Assembly (NCBI GenBank): GCA_021208265.1
Contig: JAJOJU010000004.1
Span: 1 to 34,687, forward strand
Length of the DNA: 34,687 nucleotides
Origin: Alphaproteobacteria bacterium
Lineage (GTDB): Bacteria > Pseudomonadota > Alphaproteobacteria > Micavibrionales > Micavibrionaceae
Reading direction: 5' to 3'
Positions 1 to 11,250 of the stretch are shown here, in pieces (position 1 is the first letter of the stretch; each line of letters begins with the position of its first letter). A program made the translations under genes and the position numbers. The notes beneath the pieces are model-generated. The model was not told where the DNA came from and did not search any database. It saw only the letters and a list, made by a program, of their open reading frames with translations.

Positions 1-1
1 T

Positions 2-634
2 TTAGCTTATTCAGAGCATGCCCAGCTGCCCAAGCTGTCCCTGCGCCTTGCCAATATTATTTCCAACAAGGAAACAGGCTTTTATGACGCCGCCCTCTAC
101 CCGGACGGCCCGTGGAGACCCGGCAACGGCTATAAGCTCGACCCGGCGCTGGTTTATGCGATTATCCGTCAAGAATCGACCTTCAACCCTTCCGCTAAAA
201 GCCCGAAAGGCGCGCTGGGCCTGATGCAGGTTATGCCGATTACCGCCCGCCATGTCGGCCTGGATGATGAAAAAGCCCTGCTGAAGCCCGCCACCAATCT
301 GGATGTCGCGCAGGATTATATCATGGAATTATTTGAACGCCCGGCTATCAATGGCGACATGGTAAAACTGCTGGTGGCTTATAATGCCGGCCCCACCAAT
401 CTGGCCAACTGGGTGGATAAGGGAGGCGCAACAGATGATCCTCTGCTGTTCATGGAAAGCATTCCCGTTACTGAGACGCGTAACTATGTTGAGCGCGTGA
501 TGGCAAACTACTGGATGTACCAGCGCCGTAGCGGCCTTCAGACCCCTTCCCTCGACCGTCTGGCACAAGGCATGTGGGTATCCTATGCCGAGATGCAGGA
601 AATTCAGCCCTATCAAACCGCATTACGCGATTAA
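2..634 (+). CDS. slt: Soluble lytic murein transglycosylase, C-terminal part
   Basis: The reading frame is already open at base 2 and runs to TAA at 632-634, so only the C-terminal ~210 residues are present and the 5' part lies outside the window. The visible part is the SLT catalytic domain: ALVYAIIRQES carries the conserved Glu-Ser, followed by SPKGALGLMQVMP and, later, the AYNAGP motif. Enzymes of this family cleave the MurNAc-GlcNAc bond of peptidoglycan in the periplasm and form 1,6-anhydroMurNAc. The internal ATG at 224 is not the start, because the catalytic ES motif lies upstream of it. The 3' end overlaps the convergent phosphatase gene by 12 bases. Confidence 0.9.
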   Translation, partial: LAYSEHAQLPKLSLRLANIISNKETGFYDAALYPDGPWRPGNGYKLDPALVYAIIRQESTFNPSAKSPKGALGLMQVMPITARHVGLDDEKALLKPATNLDVAQDYIMELFERPAINGDMVKLLVAYNAGPTNLANWVDKGGATDDPLLFMESIPVTETRNYVERVMANYWMYQRRSGLQTPSLDRLAQGMWVSYAEMQEIQPYQTALRD

Positions 635-1381
635 CTTGAGCGCCGCTTCATGAAGGCTTCTATCACCGCAGGCCAGAATTTCTCCGGATGACTCCAGCGT
701 AAGGGCCTTGCCCTGCCAATCCGTCATAAGGCCGCCTGCCCCTTGCACCACGGGCACCACGGCTGCGAAATCATAGGGCTTCAGGCTGGCCTCGATAATA
801 ATATCCATCCACCCGCAGGCCAGAAGGCCATACATATAACAATCTCCGCCCCAGATCATGGCTTTGCCCTGATCTTCAAACACCTGATATTTAGGCCCGG
901 TTTCGCTATACATAGCAGGCGTCGTGCTGCCCGAAACGGCCTCGGCGACGGAGGCACAAGGCCTCGTTTTAACGGGATGGCCGTTAAAGGTGGTGGGCAG
1001 GCCTTCCGCTCCCATCCAGCGTTCGCCCGATATCGGTTGATCAATCACCCCTAAAATGGGAACACCATCCTTGCAAAGGGCAATGAGCGTGCCGAAGGTG
1101 GGCCGCCCGATGATGAAGGATTTCGTGCCGTCAATCGGGTCAATCACCCAGCTAAGGCCGTTTTTGCTGTCCTTGATGCCGAATTCTTCGCCAAAGACGC
1201 CATCCTCCGGGCGCTCCTTTTCGATGATGTAGCGCAGGCGGCTTTCCACGCCCCGGTCGGCAATGGTAACGGGCGAGGCGTCATCTTTGCTGATCACATC
1301 TAAATTCTGCCGGTAATATTGTTTTACGATAACCCGCGCCTCATCCGCCAGCCTGCTTGCAAGTCTTAGAAATTCCTGCAT
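623..1381 (-). CDS. hisN: Inositol monophosphatase-family phosphatase, probably histidinol-phosphatase HisN
   Basis: A 252-residue protein of the IMPase fold. WVIDPIDGTKSF is the metal-binding DPIDGT motif, GEEFG supplies an acidic ligand, and GGDCYMYGLLACGWMD followed by KPYDFAA is the C-terminal metal and substrate site. The GGDCY-type signature and the short length fit the HisN-type histidinol-phosphatase branch better than SuhB-type inositol phosphatase, but substrate cannot be settled by eye. The frame is open further upstream to 1498, but that extension runs into alaS. The ATG at 1381 (MQEFLRLASRLADEA) gives the family-typical N-terminus. The gene is divergent from alaS with only 36 bases between the starts, so their promoters must overlap. 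Confidence 0.85.
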   Translation of the reverse strand: MQEFLRLASRLADEARVIVKQYYRQNLDVISKDDASPVTIADRGVESRLRYIIEKERPEDGVFGEEFGIKDSKNGLSWVIDPIDGTKSFIIGRPTFGTLIALCKDGVPILGVIDQPISGERWMGAEGLPTTFNGHPVKTRPCASVAEAVSGSTTPAMYSETGPKYQVFEDQGKAMIWGGDCYMYGLLACGWMDIIIEASLKPYDFAAVVPVVQGAGGLMTDWQGKALTLESSGEILACGDRSLHEAALKLIA

Positions 1382-1417
1382 ATATAACCCCATAATCTTC
1401 AAATAATGTGAAACCAG

Positions 1418-4128
<2,711 letters not shown>

Positions 4129-4145
4129 ATCAGTTTTTTTGTGTT

Positions 4146-4430
4146 ATGAAAATAATAGGGAGTATAAAAACCAATGAAAAAGAACTTGAACCTCTTACGT
4201 TTATATTTATTTCCGCGAAGAACGGGCAACAAATAAAAGTTGATATGGAACCTGCAAAGGATAGCCGTCTGCATGACTGCTACTTTGGTATGGTTATGAG
4301 AGGAGAGAACGAAGTTTTTCAGACGGATAGTGTCCGCCCTGAAAAAGATATGAGAAAAGCAGCACGGAGAATTGCTATCGAGCATTTTGGCCCGATAGAT
4401 GAGACCGCTCCAGGTAACGTCCCAGCCTAA
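4146..4430 (+). CDS. Small hypothetical protein
   Basis: A 94-residue ORF that I do not recognise. It starts MKIIGSIKTNEKELEP, is mixed alpha/beta in appearance, and has no signal peptide or membrane segment. It lies 17 bases after the corrected alaS stop and has no convincing ribosome binding site before ATG 4146, so the start is uncertain; a later ATG in the same frame (VDMEPAKD) is possible. Base composition is lower in GC than the flanking housekeeping genes, which could mean a recent arrival. It could also be a spurious ORF. Confidence 0.45.
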   Translation: MKIIGSIKTNEKELEPLTFIFISAKNGQQIKVDMEPAKDSRLHDCYFGMVMRGENEVFQTDSVRPEKDMRKAARRIAIEHFGPIDETAPGNVPA

Positions 4431-4479
4431 TTCAGCCTTGATTTTCCCTGCTGTACCGCAGCACAGAATTCGTCTGAAC

Positions 4480-4496
4480 GCACTGCTCAGCAGTGC
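4480..4496 (+). terminator. Possible weak terminator hairpin
   Basis: GCACTGC-TCA-GCAGTGC forms a perfect 7-bp stem with a 3-base loop, followed by ATTTCCCCTTTG. The T tract is poor, so this may be a weak terminator or only a hairpin. It lies between the small orphan and the promoter of the next gene, where a terminator would be expected. Confidence 0.35.
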
Positions 4497-4505
4497 ATTT
4501 CCCCT

Positions 4506-4535
4506 TTGACAAGGATTTCAAAGCGCCCCTATAGT
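4506..4535 (+). promoter_or_regulatory. Sigma70-type promoter for the inner-membrane protein gene
   Basis: TTGACA (4506-4511), an 18-base spacer, then TATAGT (4530-4535). A purine-rich GGGAG lies at about 4550, some 15 bases before ATG 4570, which is longer than usual for a Shine-Dalgarno site. Confidence 0.65.
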
Positions 4536-4569
4536 TCTTGTTAAGAGCAGGGAGCAATCAGTCACCAAA

Positions 4570-5319
4570 ATGGGGCTACAAAATTTAAGGGACGCCTTTA
4601 CGGGCCTCGTGCGTAATGACGCACGGCGGCATTCGTCTGCTTTATCCCGCGCCGGATTACCCGGACAACACCACAAAACAGCAGGCTGGCTGACTCTGGC
4701 CTTCGGCGCGGCAGCACTGGCAATCGACCCTTCCTTTGCTCTGGGCTCGCTTGGAGCCTATATGATCTGGCGCAGCGCCGGACAGGGCCAAAATATCGAC
4801 CACGGCAATATGGCCGGATTTATCGGCACATGGCCGATGGTAGCTCATTTCGCCATGAGCGGTGACTGGCCCGCCGTGCTGCAAGCCACAGTAGGCGGCG
4901 CAAGAGCAGGCGCCGTTGTGGCGATTGGTGATTACCGCCATCAAACACGGGCGGCTATATCTATTCTTTTTGGGATAGCCGGCGCCGCCATATACAGCAC
5001 TTACGTACCCATGGATAACATGCTGGACCGTTTGCCGCTGGCCGCACTCTTTTTCTCCTCCGCCGGGAGCGCCTTTGCGAAATCCCGCCAGAAATGGGGA
5101 CTGCTGTGTTATATGGGAACAGCCAGCTCCCTCGGCGCCTATTTCGCCCTAAGTGAAAACGGCTCATGGCCGGGGCTTACCCTGAATATTGTAAACGGTG
5201 CCATGATGACAAACATTGCGCTGCGCCGGGATTGGTCCATGGGGGGATGGAATCCGCTTTATGACCCCAAAGCGTTTGAAGAGCCCCCGGAAAAAGCGGG
5301 CGAAAAAATTACAGGTTGA
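4570..5319 (+). CDS. Multi-pass inner-membrane protein, possibly YgjV-like
   Basis: A 249-residue protein with about six or seven hydrophobic segments (for example GWLTLAFGAAALAIDPSFAL, AAISILFGIAGAAIYSTYV, LPLAALFFSSAGSAFA) and hydrophilic ends. The region with KWGLLCYMGTASSLGAYF and the final GAMMTNIALRRDW resemble the layout of the bacterial YgjV inner-membrane family, whose function is unknown. The family call is from memory of the pattern and is tentative; the membrane topology is what the sequence shows directly. The gene has its own promoter upstream and its stop codon overlaps the predicted -35 box of ndk. Confidence 0.6.
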   Translation: MGLQNLRDAFTGLVRNDARRHSSALSRAGLPGQHHKTAGWLTLAFGAAALAIDPSFALGSLGAYMIWRSAGQGQNIDHGNMAGFIGTWPMVAHFAMSGDWPAVLQATVGGARAGAVVAIGDYRHQTRAAISILFGIAGAAIYSTYVPMDNMLDRLPLAALFFSSAGSAFAKSRQKWGLLCYMGTASSLGAYFALSENGSWPGLTLNIVNGAMMTNIALRRDWSMGGWNPLYDPKAFEEPPEKAGEKITG

Positions 5320-5344
5320 ATCTCCGAAATAGCCCCGCTATAAG
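5316..5344 (+). promoter_or_regulatory. Likely ndk promoter
   Basis: TTGAAT (5316-5321), 17 bases, TATAAG (5339-5344). The -35 box overlaps the stop codon of the preceding gene. The predicted transcript would start about 30 bases before ndk and include its TTAGGA ribosome binding site. Confidence 0.5.
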
Positions 5345-5381
5345 CATCTCAAAATAAACTATTTTTAGGATGAATATAGCC

Positions 5382-5804
5382 ATGGCAAAAGAACGCACCT
5401 TTTCGATCATTAAACCCGACGCCACACGCCGCAACCTGACGGGCGCCATTAATGCCAAGCTGGAAGCTGCCGGCCTTCGTATCATTGCGCAAAAGCGCAT
5501 TCACATGAGCCTGGAAAAAGCACAAGGTTTCTATGCCGTTCACAAAGAACGCCCCTTCTTCGGCGAACTGACCGAATTCATGAGCTCTGAGCCCGTAGTT
5601 GTACAGGTTCTGGAAGGCGAAAATGCCGTTGCCAAAAACCGCGAAGTGATGGGTGCCACCAATCCGGCAGAAGCGGCGGAAGGTACGATCCGTAAAGAAT
5701 TTGCCTTAAATATCGGTGAAAACTCCGTCCACGGTTCCGACAGCCTTGAAAATGCGCAAACGGAAATCGCGTATTTCTTCGCTCCTGATGAAATCGTTGG
5801 CTAG
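5382..5804 (+). CDS. ndk: Nucleoside-diphosphate kinase
   Basis: A 140-residue NDK, the usual length. It transfers the gamma phosphate from ATP to other (d)NDPs through a phosphohistidine. Visible motifs are the N-terminal [16 protein letters not shown] and the active-site block [20 protein letters not shown] with the catalytic His. An ATG four codons earlier (5370) overlaps the Shine-Dalgarno sequence TTAGGA, so the ATG at 5382 (MAKERTF), 11 bases after it, is preferred. It converges on the histidine kinase gene with 10 bases between the stops and no clear terminator. Confidence 0.95.
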   Translation: MAKERTFSIIKPDATRRNLTGAINAKLEAAGLRIIAQKRIHMSLEKAQGFYAVHKERPFFGELTEFMSSEPVVVQVLEGENAVAKNREVMGATNPAEAAEGTIRKEFALNIGENSVHGSDSLENAQTEIAYFFAPDEIVG

Positions 5805-5814
5805 AAACGTCCTT

Positions 5815-8800
5815 TTAGGATTTTGAATTCATCCATTCCCGCAAGGCGGCATTCGTTTCTTTGTTTAAGGTAACGATGTCCTTGAGAATGTCGGCGGCTT
5901 CTTGCCCCTGGCTCTTGGCGGCGGCGGCTTCAGCTTCAGCCGCCACCTTGCTGACGGCCTGCACCCCGAAATTGGCAGCCATGCCTTTTAACTCATGAGC
6001 ACGCGTTTTGATCTCACGAATGTCTCTCATATCACGGGCATCGGACAAGGCATCGACAATCCGGTCGGCATGTTCGATGTAATCATTAATCAGCCCCTCA
6101 AACTGCGCTCTGCCGAGTGACCCCGCCAGCTGTTCCAGAAGATCAAAATCAAACATGGCGCGGTAGCGTTCAGCATTCGGGTTATCAGATACCGGTTCTG
6201 ATAATATTTCCGGGGCGGCATTACTATTGTTATCTTCCGGAAAAATTTCCGGGGCGGGCGGCGGCGGAGGCGGTTCCACTCTTATATCCAACTCCACTTC
6301 TATCGGCACTTGTACTTCCATAGTTTTATCATCACCCACAGGTGTCATCTCAGGCACCGGGCTATCATGACGGGGATTGGCGGCAATGTCCTGCGTAACT
6401 TCCTCCTCGAAACCGTCAATCTCCAGCTCCTCAGGCATTAATTCAGGCAAAGACTGAGTGGGCTCCTCAACCGCAGGCATGGAATTGGTTTCGATCTGTT
6501 CTTTATGTTCTTCCGGCGATATCTCGCGGCCATCCTGCAACACAACCGGGTTATCCAGATGCCCCTCTGAGAACTTTTTAATCATCATAGCCAGTTTGTC
6601 GGGGTCAATCGGCTTGGCAAGGAAGCCGTTCATATTGGCTTCATAAAATTCCTTGATATCTTCGGGCCGGACATTCCCGGTTAAGGCAATAATCGGGATG
6701 GCAGATTTCACAGGATTATCCATCGCGCGTATCGCCCGCGCCATGTCCATACCCGACATGCCGTTCATGTTCACATCGGAAATGATCAGATCAAAATTCA
6801 TGGCTTCATGCTTGACCAAACCTTCTTCGCCGGAAGGGGCTGTTACCACTTTATGGCCCTGTTTTTCGAGAAGGCCTGTAAATACCCGGCGGTTCATTTC
6901 ATTATCTTCCACGACCAGAATATGACGAGGCGCGGTTTCATAATCAGCCGGGGTGAATTTCTTATCGCCTGCATCATCCGCCAGCTCGGCCCGCCCTTCC
7001 TCCATCAGGAGTGTGAAATAGAATGTGGATCCGGCGCCTTCTTCGCTGCTGACGCGGATTGAGCTTCCCATCGCCTCGATCAGGCGCTTACAAATGGCGA
7101 GTCCCAGCCCTGTGCCGCCATATTTCCGTGTGGTGCTGGCCTCGGCCTGAGAGAAGGGGTTAAAAAGGTTATCCTGAACTTCCTGCGGAATACCGATCCC
7201 GGTATCTTCCACGGCAAAATAAATTTCGTAATCGGCTTTAATCTTGCCAATTTTCTCAGCCAGCGGAGTAGAGCGCAGATGAATGGTAACCCCGCCGTTT
7301 TCCGTGAATTTAATGGCATTACCAACCAGATTCAAAATTACCTGCCTTAATCGTGTGGGGTCCCCCCGCACATATTTCGGGATATCCTCCGGGATGTCAG
7401 ATTTCAGATAGATTTTCTTTTCCGTGGCCTGCCCGCTCATCAGCGTTACCACACCGCTGATCAGCTTATGAAGATCAAAATCGATGTGTTCCAGCTCCAT
7501 ATTGCCGGATTCTATTTTCTCAAAATCCAGAATATCGTTTAGAAGCGCCATCATCGTATCGCCGGATTTCTGAACAGCAAGGACATAGTCATTCTGCTCG
7601 CTGCCCAGCTTTGTCCCCTGAAGCAATTTCACCATGCCCATAATGCCGGTCATGGGCGTTCTGATCTCATGGCTTACCACCGCCAGAAACGCTGATTTCG
7701 CGCGGTTGGCTTCATCGGCATGTTCCATGGCCACCCGCATTTCTTCGGTGCGGCGCATTTCCTTTTCACGCATTTCCGCCATCACTTCGCGCTCGCGCTC
7801 AATCACACGCAGCAAGCGTGACTGATCTGCACTTTCCTTGGTTTGTTTAAGCTTGGAGATTGTCTGGGCTTCCCGCAATTGGCGGATTTGCGCCTGTTGC
7901 TCCTGATTTTCTTCGGTCTGGATTTTCTTTAAGATTCCGGCCATGAAGAAAGCCCCTTGCGGCACGAGGGAAATCCAGTAGGCGTTCATCAGCAGAGGAC
8001 CCGGCTCCAACACGCTGCCCGCACCTAGAGAAAACATGACAACACCGCCCAAAACAAACAGCCAAGCCACAGCATAATGCGGCGCACCGTAACTGGCACG
8101 GCCCACCTGCATAAAAGCTGAAACCGCCATGAATAGCAGAGAGAGCAAAATAGCGCCCAAAAACGCCAGCTGCGTATAACCCTCTTCTAAAAACAGGCCG
8201 GAAGCATGCAAGCCCGCCGCCGCCACAACCAGAATGGCGCACAGGAAAAGCCCCAGTTTTTCCCGTTCCTGTTCTTCACCTAAATCAAGAAAACTACGTG
8301 TAACCGCCAGACCGGAGAGCAAAATAACCGCCAGCATAATCGGCGGCAGGGATGCGTTAAACGAAATATCACTCTGGAACACATGGCTGTAAAAAACAAA
8401 TAACGCCGCATTCAAAAGGTAATAAAGGGAAAACAAAAGCGTGCCCTGGGTTTTCCGGGAAAAGGCAAGGGCCGCAAAAAATCCGGTCATCATGATAAAC
8501 AGCGCCAGCGCTGCCATGCTATACGGTTTAGCGGCCGTAGGCGGTGTCAGGCCATTATCGTAGCGGATCAAACGCGGCCTGATTGTACCGGCAAAGCCGG
8601 GAAACGGCTCCACATAAACCACGAACAAGCTTGTTTCGCCGGGCGGCACGGGAGCCAATACAGCAGAAGCCGACATCGTACCTTCCTGCGAGTGGTCCTC
8701 TTCCCGCAGAGCCCGCAGGACTGTCTGCCCCTTGGTATGATTACGCACCAGAAGGCGAGAAATCAGAGCATAGCGGCCATCGCCGGGCTGCCAAAATCCA

Positions 8801-9131
8801 GTATCCAGTTTTCCTGATCGGTGCGGTTTTCCACGGAAAACACCAACCATGACGGCGCACCATCGGTACCCAGATCAATGACGCTGCCCCCCTGACGTAC
8901 CCCGCGCTGGTTATTGAGGTGACGCGTCAGCACCGTGCTGTAATTGAGCGCCCGGCTGTCATCGCGGGTGATATAAATTTCAGAACCTATATCAACGCTC
9001 TGCGCCTCGCCCGTCAGCTCAATTTTAACCGTACGCAACACTTGCGCCACCGACGGCACGTTCCATAGCAAAATCGGCAGCAATGCCGCCAATGTCAACG
9101 ATAACGCCAATCGGGAAAATACAAATCGCAT
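5815..9131 (-). CDS. Hybrid sensor histidine kinase: 7TM-DISM, HisKA, HATPase, REC, Hpt
   Basis: About 1105 residues after correction. Order: signal peptide (ends near VPSVAQ), periplasmic DISM-type sensing domain (~25-190), a seven-helix membrane block (~200-405), a coiled coil (~415-480), HisKA with SHEIRTP (His ~487), the ATPase boxes [26 protein letters not shown] and [13 protein letters not shown], a receiver with LIISDVNM (Asp ~785), a ~130-residue acidic, Pro-rich linker with a P7 run, and a C-terminal Hpt with [13 protein letters not shown] (His ~1045). It can therefore run a complete His-Asp-His phosphorelay internally. The frame breaks near 8785-8787, where a C appears to be missing from a short C run; this separates the first ~115 residues. 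The ligand and output partner are unknown. Confidence 0.9.
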
Positions 9132-9244
9132 GAGACGATAAAGACCTAAAAAAACCCTCGTCCCATGAGTATAGGCTATTTTTTCAAGAAAAAGGTTAAG
9201 AGCTTATGACATCATCCGGGAACCGGATTACCAATAAACCGTTC

Positions 9245-9388
9245 CTAAAGAAGCGTTGCCGCCATAATCACCAGCACAGCAACCGTGGCAATGACACCCC
9301 ATTTGGTCATTTCAGTGAACACACCCCACATATGCTGCGCTTTTTTCAGCTCTTGCGGGTCAACGGAAACTTTGGTGGTTTTTGCCAT
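9245..9388 (-). CDS. 47-residue membrane protein, possible aa3-type oxidase subunit IV
   Basis: A short ORF: MAKTTKVSVDPQELKKAQHM, then a tryptophan-bearing turn (MWGVFTEMTKWGV) and one C-terminal transmembrane helix (IATVAVLVIMAATLL). The layout of a short polar N-terminus, an aromatic FT-x-x-TKWG segment and a single helix resembles the tiny alphaproteobacterial aa3-type cytochrome c oxidase subunit IV family. No other oxidase gene is nearby, and the match is by pattern only. It lies 71 bases after purN on the same strand and 113 bases before the kinase gene. Confidence 0.6.
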   Translation of the reverse strand: MAKTTKVSVDPQELKKAQHMWGVFTEMTKWGVIATVAVLVIMAATLL

Positions 9389-9459
9389 GATGTTTTATTC
9401 TCGTCTCTGGAAGAAATATTTTTCTCTTTATACCCAATAACGCGGGGGCCTATCAACGG

Positions 9460-10086
9460 TTAATTTGCGGTGAAAGATACCTTGCCTTCGGCTATCATCC
9501 GCACGGCATCGGGGTAGGCTTTGTGTTCTTCCGCCAGCACACGCGCTGCCAGAGTATCCGGTGTGTCATCAGGAAGCACAGGCACGCGGCGCTGTAAAAT
9601 CACGGGGCCGCGATCCACTTCCGCTGTGACAAAATGAATGCTGGGGCCACTTTCAGAATCACCTGCTGCCAAAACGGCTTCATGCACGTGATGCCCGAAC
9701 ATGCCTTCACCACCATGACGGGGTAAAAGTGACGGGTGCGTATTGATAATCCGCCCCGCAAACGGGGTGATAAACACCGGTGTAAGGATACGCATAAAGC
9801 CTGCCAGACAAATAAGATCCGGATCGTATCGTTTTATAATACTGACAGCTGCTGCGTCGTATTCTTCACGGCTGGAAAACCCCTTATGACTGAGAGTTTC
9901 CGTAGAAATCCCAGCACTCTTGGCGCGCGTCAAACCATAAGCATCTTCTTTATTTGAAAAAACGACAGCAATACGCGCAGGGAAATCCGGGTCGCGGCAG
10001 GCATCGATCAACGCCTGCAAATTACTGCCGCTGCCGGAAATAAAAACCGCCAGATCAAGTTTGTCAGACGTGCTTATTCCGGCCAT
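9460..10086 (-). CDS. purN: Phosphoribosylglycinamide formyltransferase
   Basis: PurN uses 10-formyl-tetrahydrofolate to formylate GAR in step 3 of purine synthesis. The 208-residue sequence has the N-terminal AVFISGSGSNLQALIDA, the core LAGFMRILTP, the catalytic NTHPSLLP (Asn and His) and the Asp of the EVDRGPVILQ block. The start overlaps the end of purM by 13 bases, which argues for translational coupling in one purM-purN transcript. Confidence 0.95.
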   Translation of the reverse strand: MAGISTSDKLDLAVFISGSGSNLQALIDACRDPDFPARIAVVFSNKEDAYGLTRAKSAGISTETLSHKGFSSREEYDAAAVSIIKRYDPDLICLAGFMRILTPVFITPFAGRIINTHPSLLPRHGGEGMFGHHVHEAVLAAGDSESGPSIHFVTAEVDRGPVILQRRVPVLPDDTPDTLAARVLAEEHKAYPDAVRMIAEGKVSFTAN

Positions 10087-11174
10087 GCCTCGTTCAGCCT
10101 GTTCAGGATGATCTTTTCGTAAGGACCTTCATTATCGGTGTCCTTCACAATTTTACCGATACGGGTCACGGTCTCACCCTCTTCTTTCAGAGCAGACGTA
10201 ATTTCCGCCTCTTGTGCGGCAGAACACACAATCACGTAGCCCACACCGCAATTCAGCGTCCCGAGAAGATCTTCATGGCTCAACTCGCCATTGTCGCGCA
10301 GCCAGCGGAATATCTTGGGCAGATGCCAGCTGCCGACATCGATATGCGCGCAAAGACCGTCCGGAATCACGCGCGGAATATTCTCAATAAACCCGCCGCC
10401 CGTAATATGCGCCATGCCGTGAATGGCAGCACCGTCAGAATCTTTGATCTTCAGTGCTTTTAAAACCGCACGCACATAAATCCGGGTCGGCATTAACAAT
10501 AGCTCACCCAGGCTTAACGACGGTTCAAACGGGCAGGGTGTATCGTACGTAACCCCTTGCGATGTCTGAATAATCCGGCGCACCAGCGAAAACCCGTTTG
10601 AATGAAGCCCGTTGGAAGCAAGGCCCAGAATAACATCGCCTTCCCTGATCCGCTCGCCGGTGACAAGCTCATCACGCTCCACCGCGCCTACGGAAAAACC
10701 GGCAATATCGTAATCGCCGGCCATATAAAGCCCCGGCATTTCCGCCGTTTCCCCGCCGATCAGGGCGCAACCCGCCATGCGGCAACCTTCCGCCACCCCG
10801 GCAATAACCTTTTCCGCCACATCGTTCACCAGCTTGCCAGTCGCAAAATAATCAAGGAAGAAAAGCGGTTCTGCCCCCTGCACCACCAGATCATTCACAC
10901 ACATCGCCACCGCATCAATCCCGATCGTATTGTGATGATCCGTATCAATCGCGATTTTCAACTTCGTACCCACACCATCCGTGCCGGACACTAAAATGGG
11001 GTCTTTGTAGCCTGTGGCCTTCAAATCAAAAAGCGCACCAAAACCGCCCAGCCCGCTCATCACACCGCTGCGTTCGGTCTTTTTAACATGCGGTTTGATA
11101 CGCCCGATCAGGGCGGCGGCTTCATCCACATCCACGCCGGCTTCTTTATAGGCACTCTGTTTCATATCAGACAT
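10074..11174 (-). CDS. purM: Phosphoribosylformylglycinamidine cyclo-ligase (AIR synthetase)
   Basis: PurM closes the imidazole ring, converting FGAM and ATP to AIR in step 5 of purine synthesis. 366 residues. Visible are the glycine-rich FGALFDL, the nucleotide-binding SGTDGVGTKLKIA, GIDAVAMCVNDLVVQGAEPL, LIGGETAEMPG and the late ITGGGFIENIPR. AGGA lies 4-5 bases before ATG 11174; a second ATG three codons later is less well placed. The gene is divergent from the DUF2066 gene, with 76 bases between the two starts. Confidence 0.96.
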   Translation of the reverse strand: MSDMKQSAYKEAGVDVDEAAALIGRIKPHVKKTERSGVMSGLGGFGALFDLKATGYKDPILVSGTDGVGTKLKIAIDTDHHNTIGIDAVAMCVNDLVVQGAEPLFFLDYFATGKLVNDVAEKVIAGVAEGCRMAGCALIGGETAEMPGLYMAGDYDIAGFSVGAVERDELVTGERIREGDVILGLASNGLHSNGFSLVRRIIQTSQGVTYDTPCPFEPSLSLGELLLMPTRIYVRAVLKALKIKDSDGAAIHGMAHITGGGFIENIPRVIPDGLCAHIDVGSWHLPKIFRWLRDNGELSHEDLLGTLNCGVGYVIVCSAAQEAEITSALKEEGETVTRIGKIVKDTDNEGPYEKIILNRLNEAWPE

Positions 11175-11214
11175 CTGTTCCTGTGCTTTGATTTCATCTT
11201 GCGGCGAACAGCGA

Positions 11215-11243
11215 TTGTATCACGATCGCCGCTGGTCTATAGT
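11215..11243 (+). promoter_or_regulatory. Promoter predicting a leaderless mRNA for the DUF2066 gene
   Basis: TTGTAT (11215-11220), 17 bases, TATAGT (11238-11243). A start about 7 bases after the -10 box falls on or next to ATG 11251, and no Shine-Dalgarno sequence lies between. The -35 box read on the other strand (ATACAA) also overlaps a possible -10 for purM. Confidence 0.6.
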
Positions 11244-11250
11244 CGTGCTC

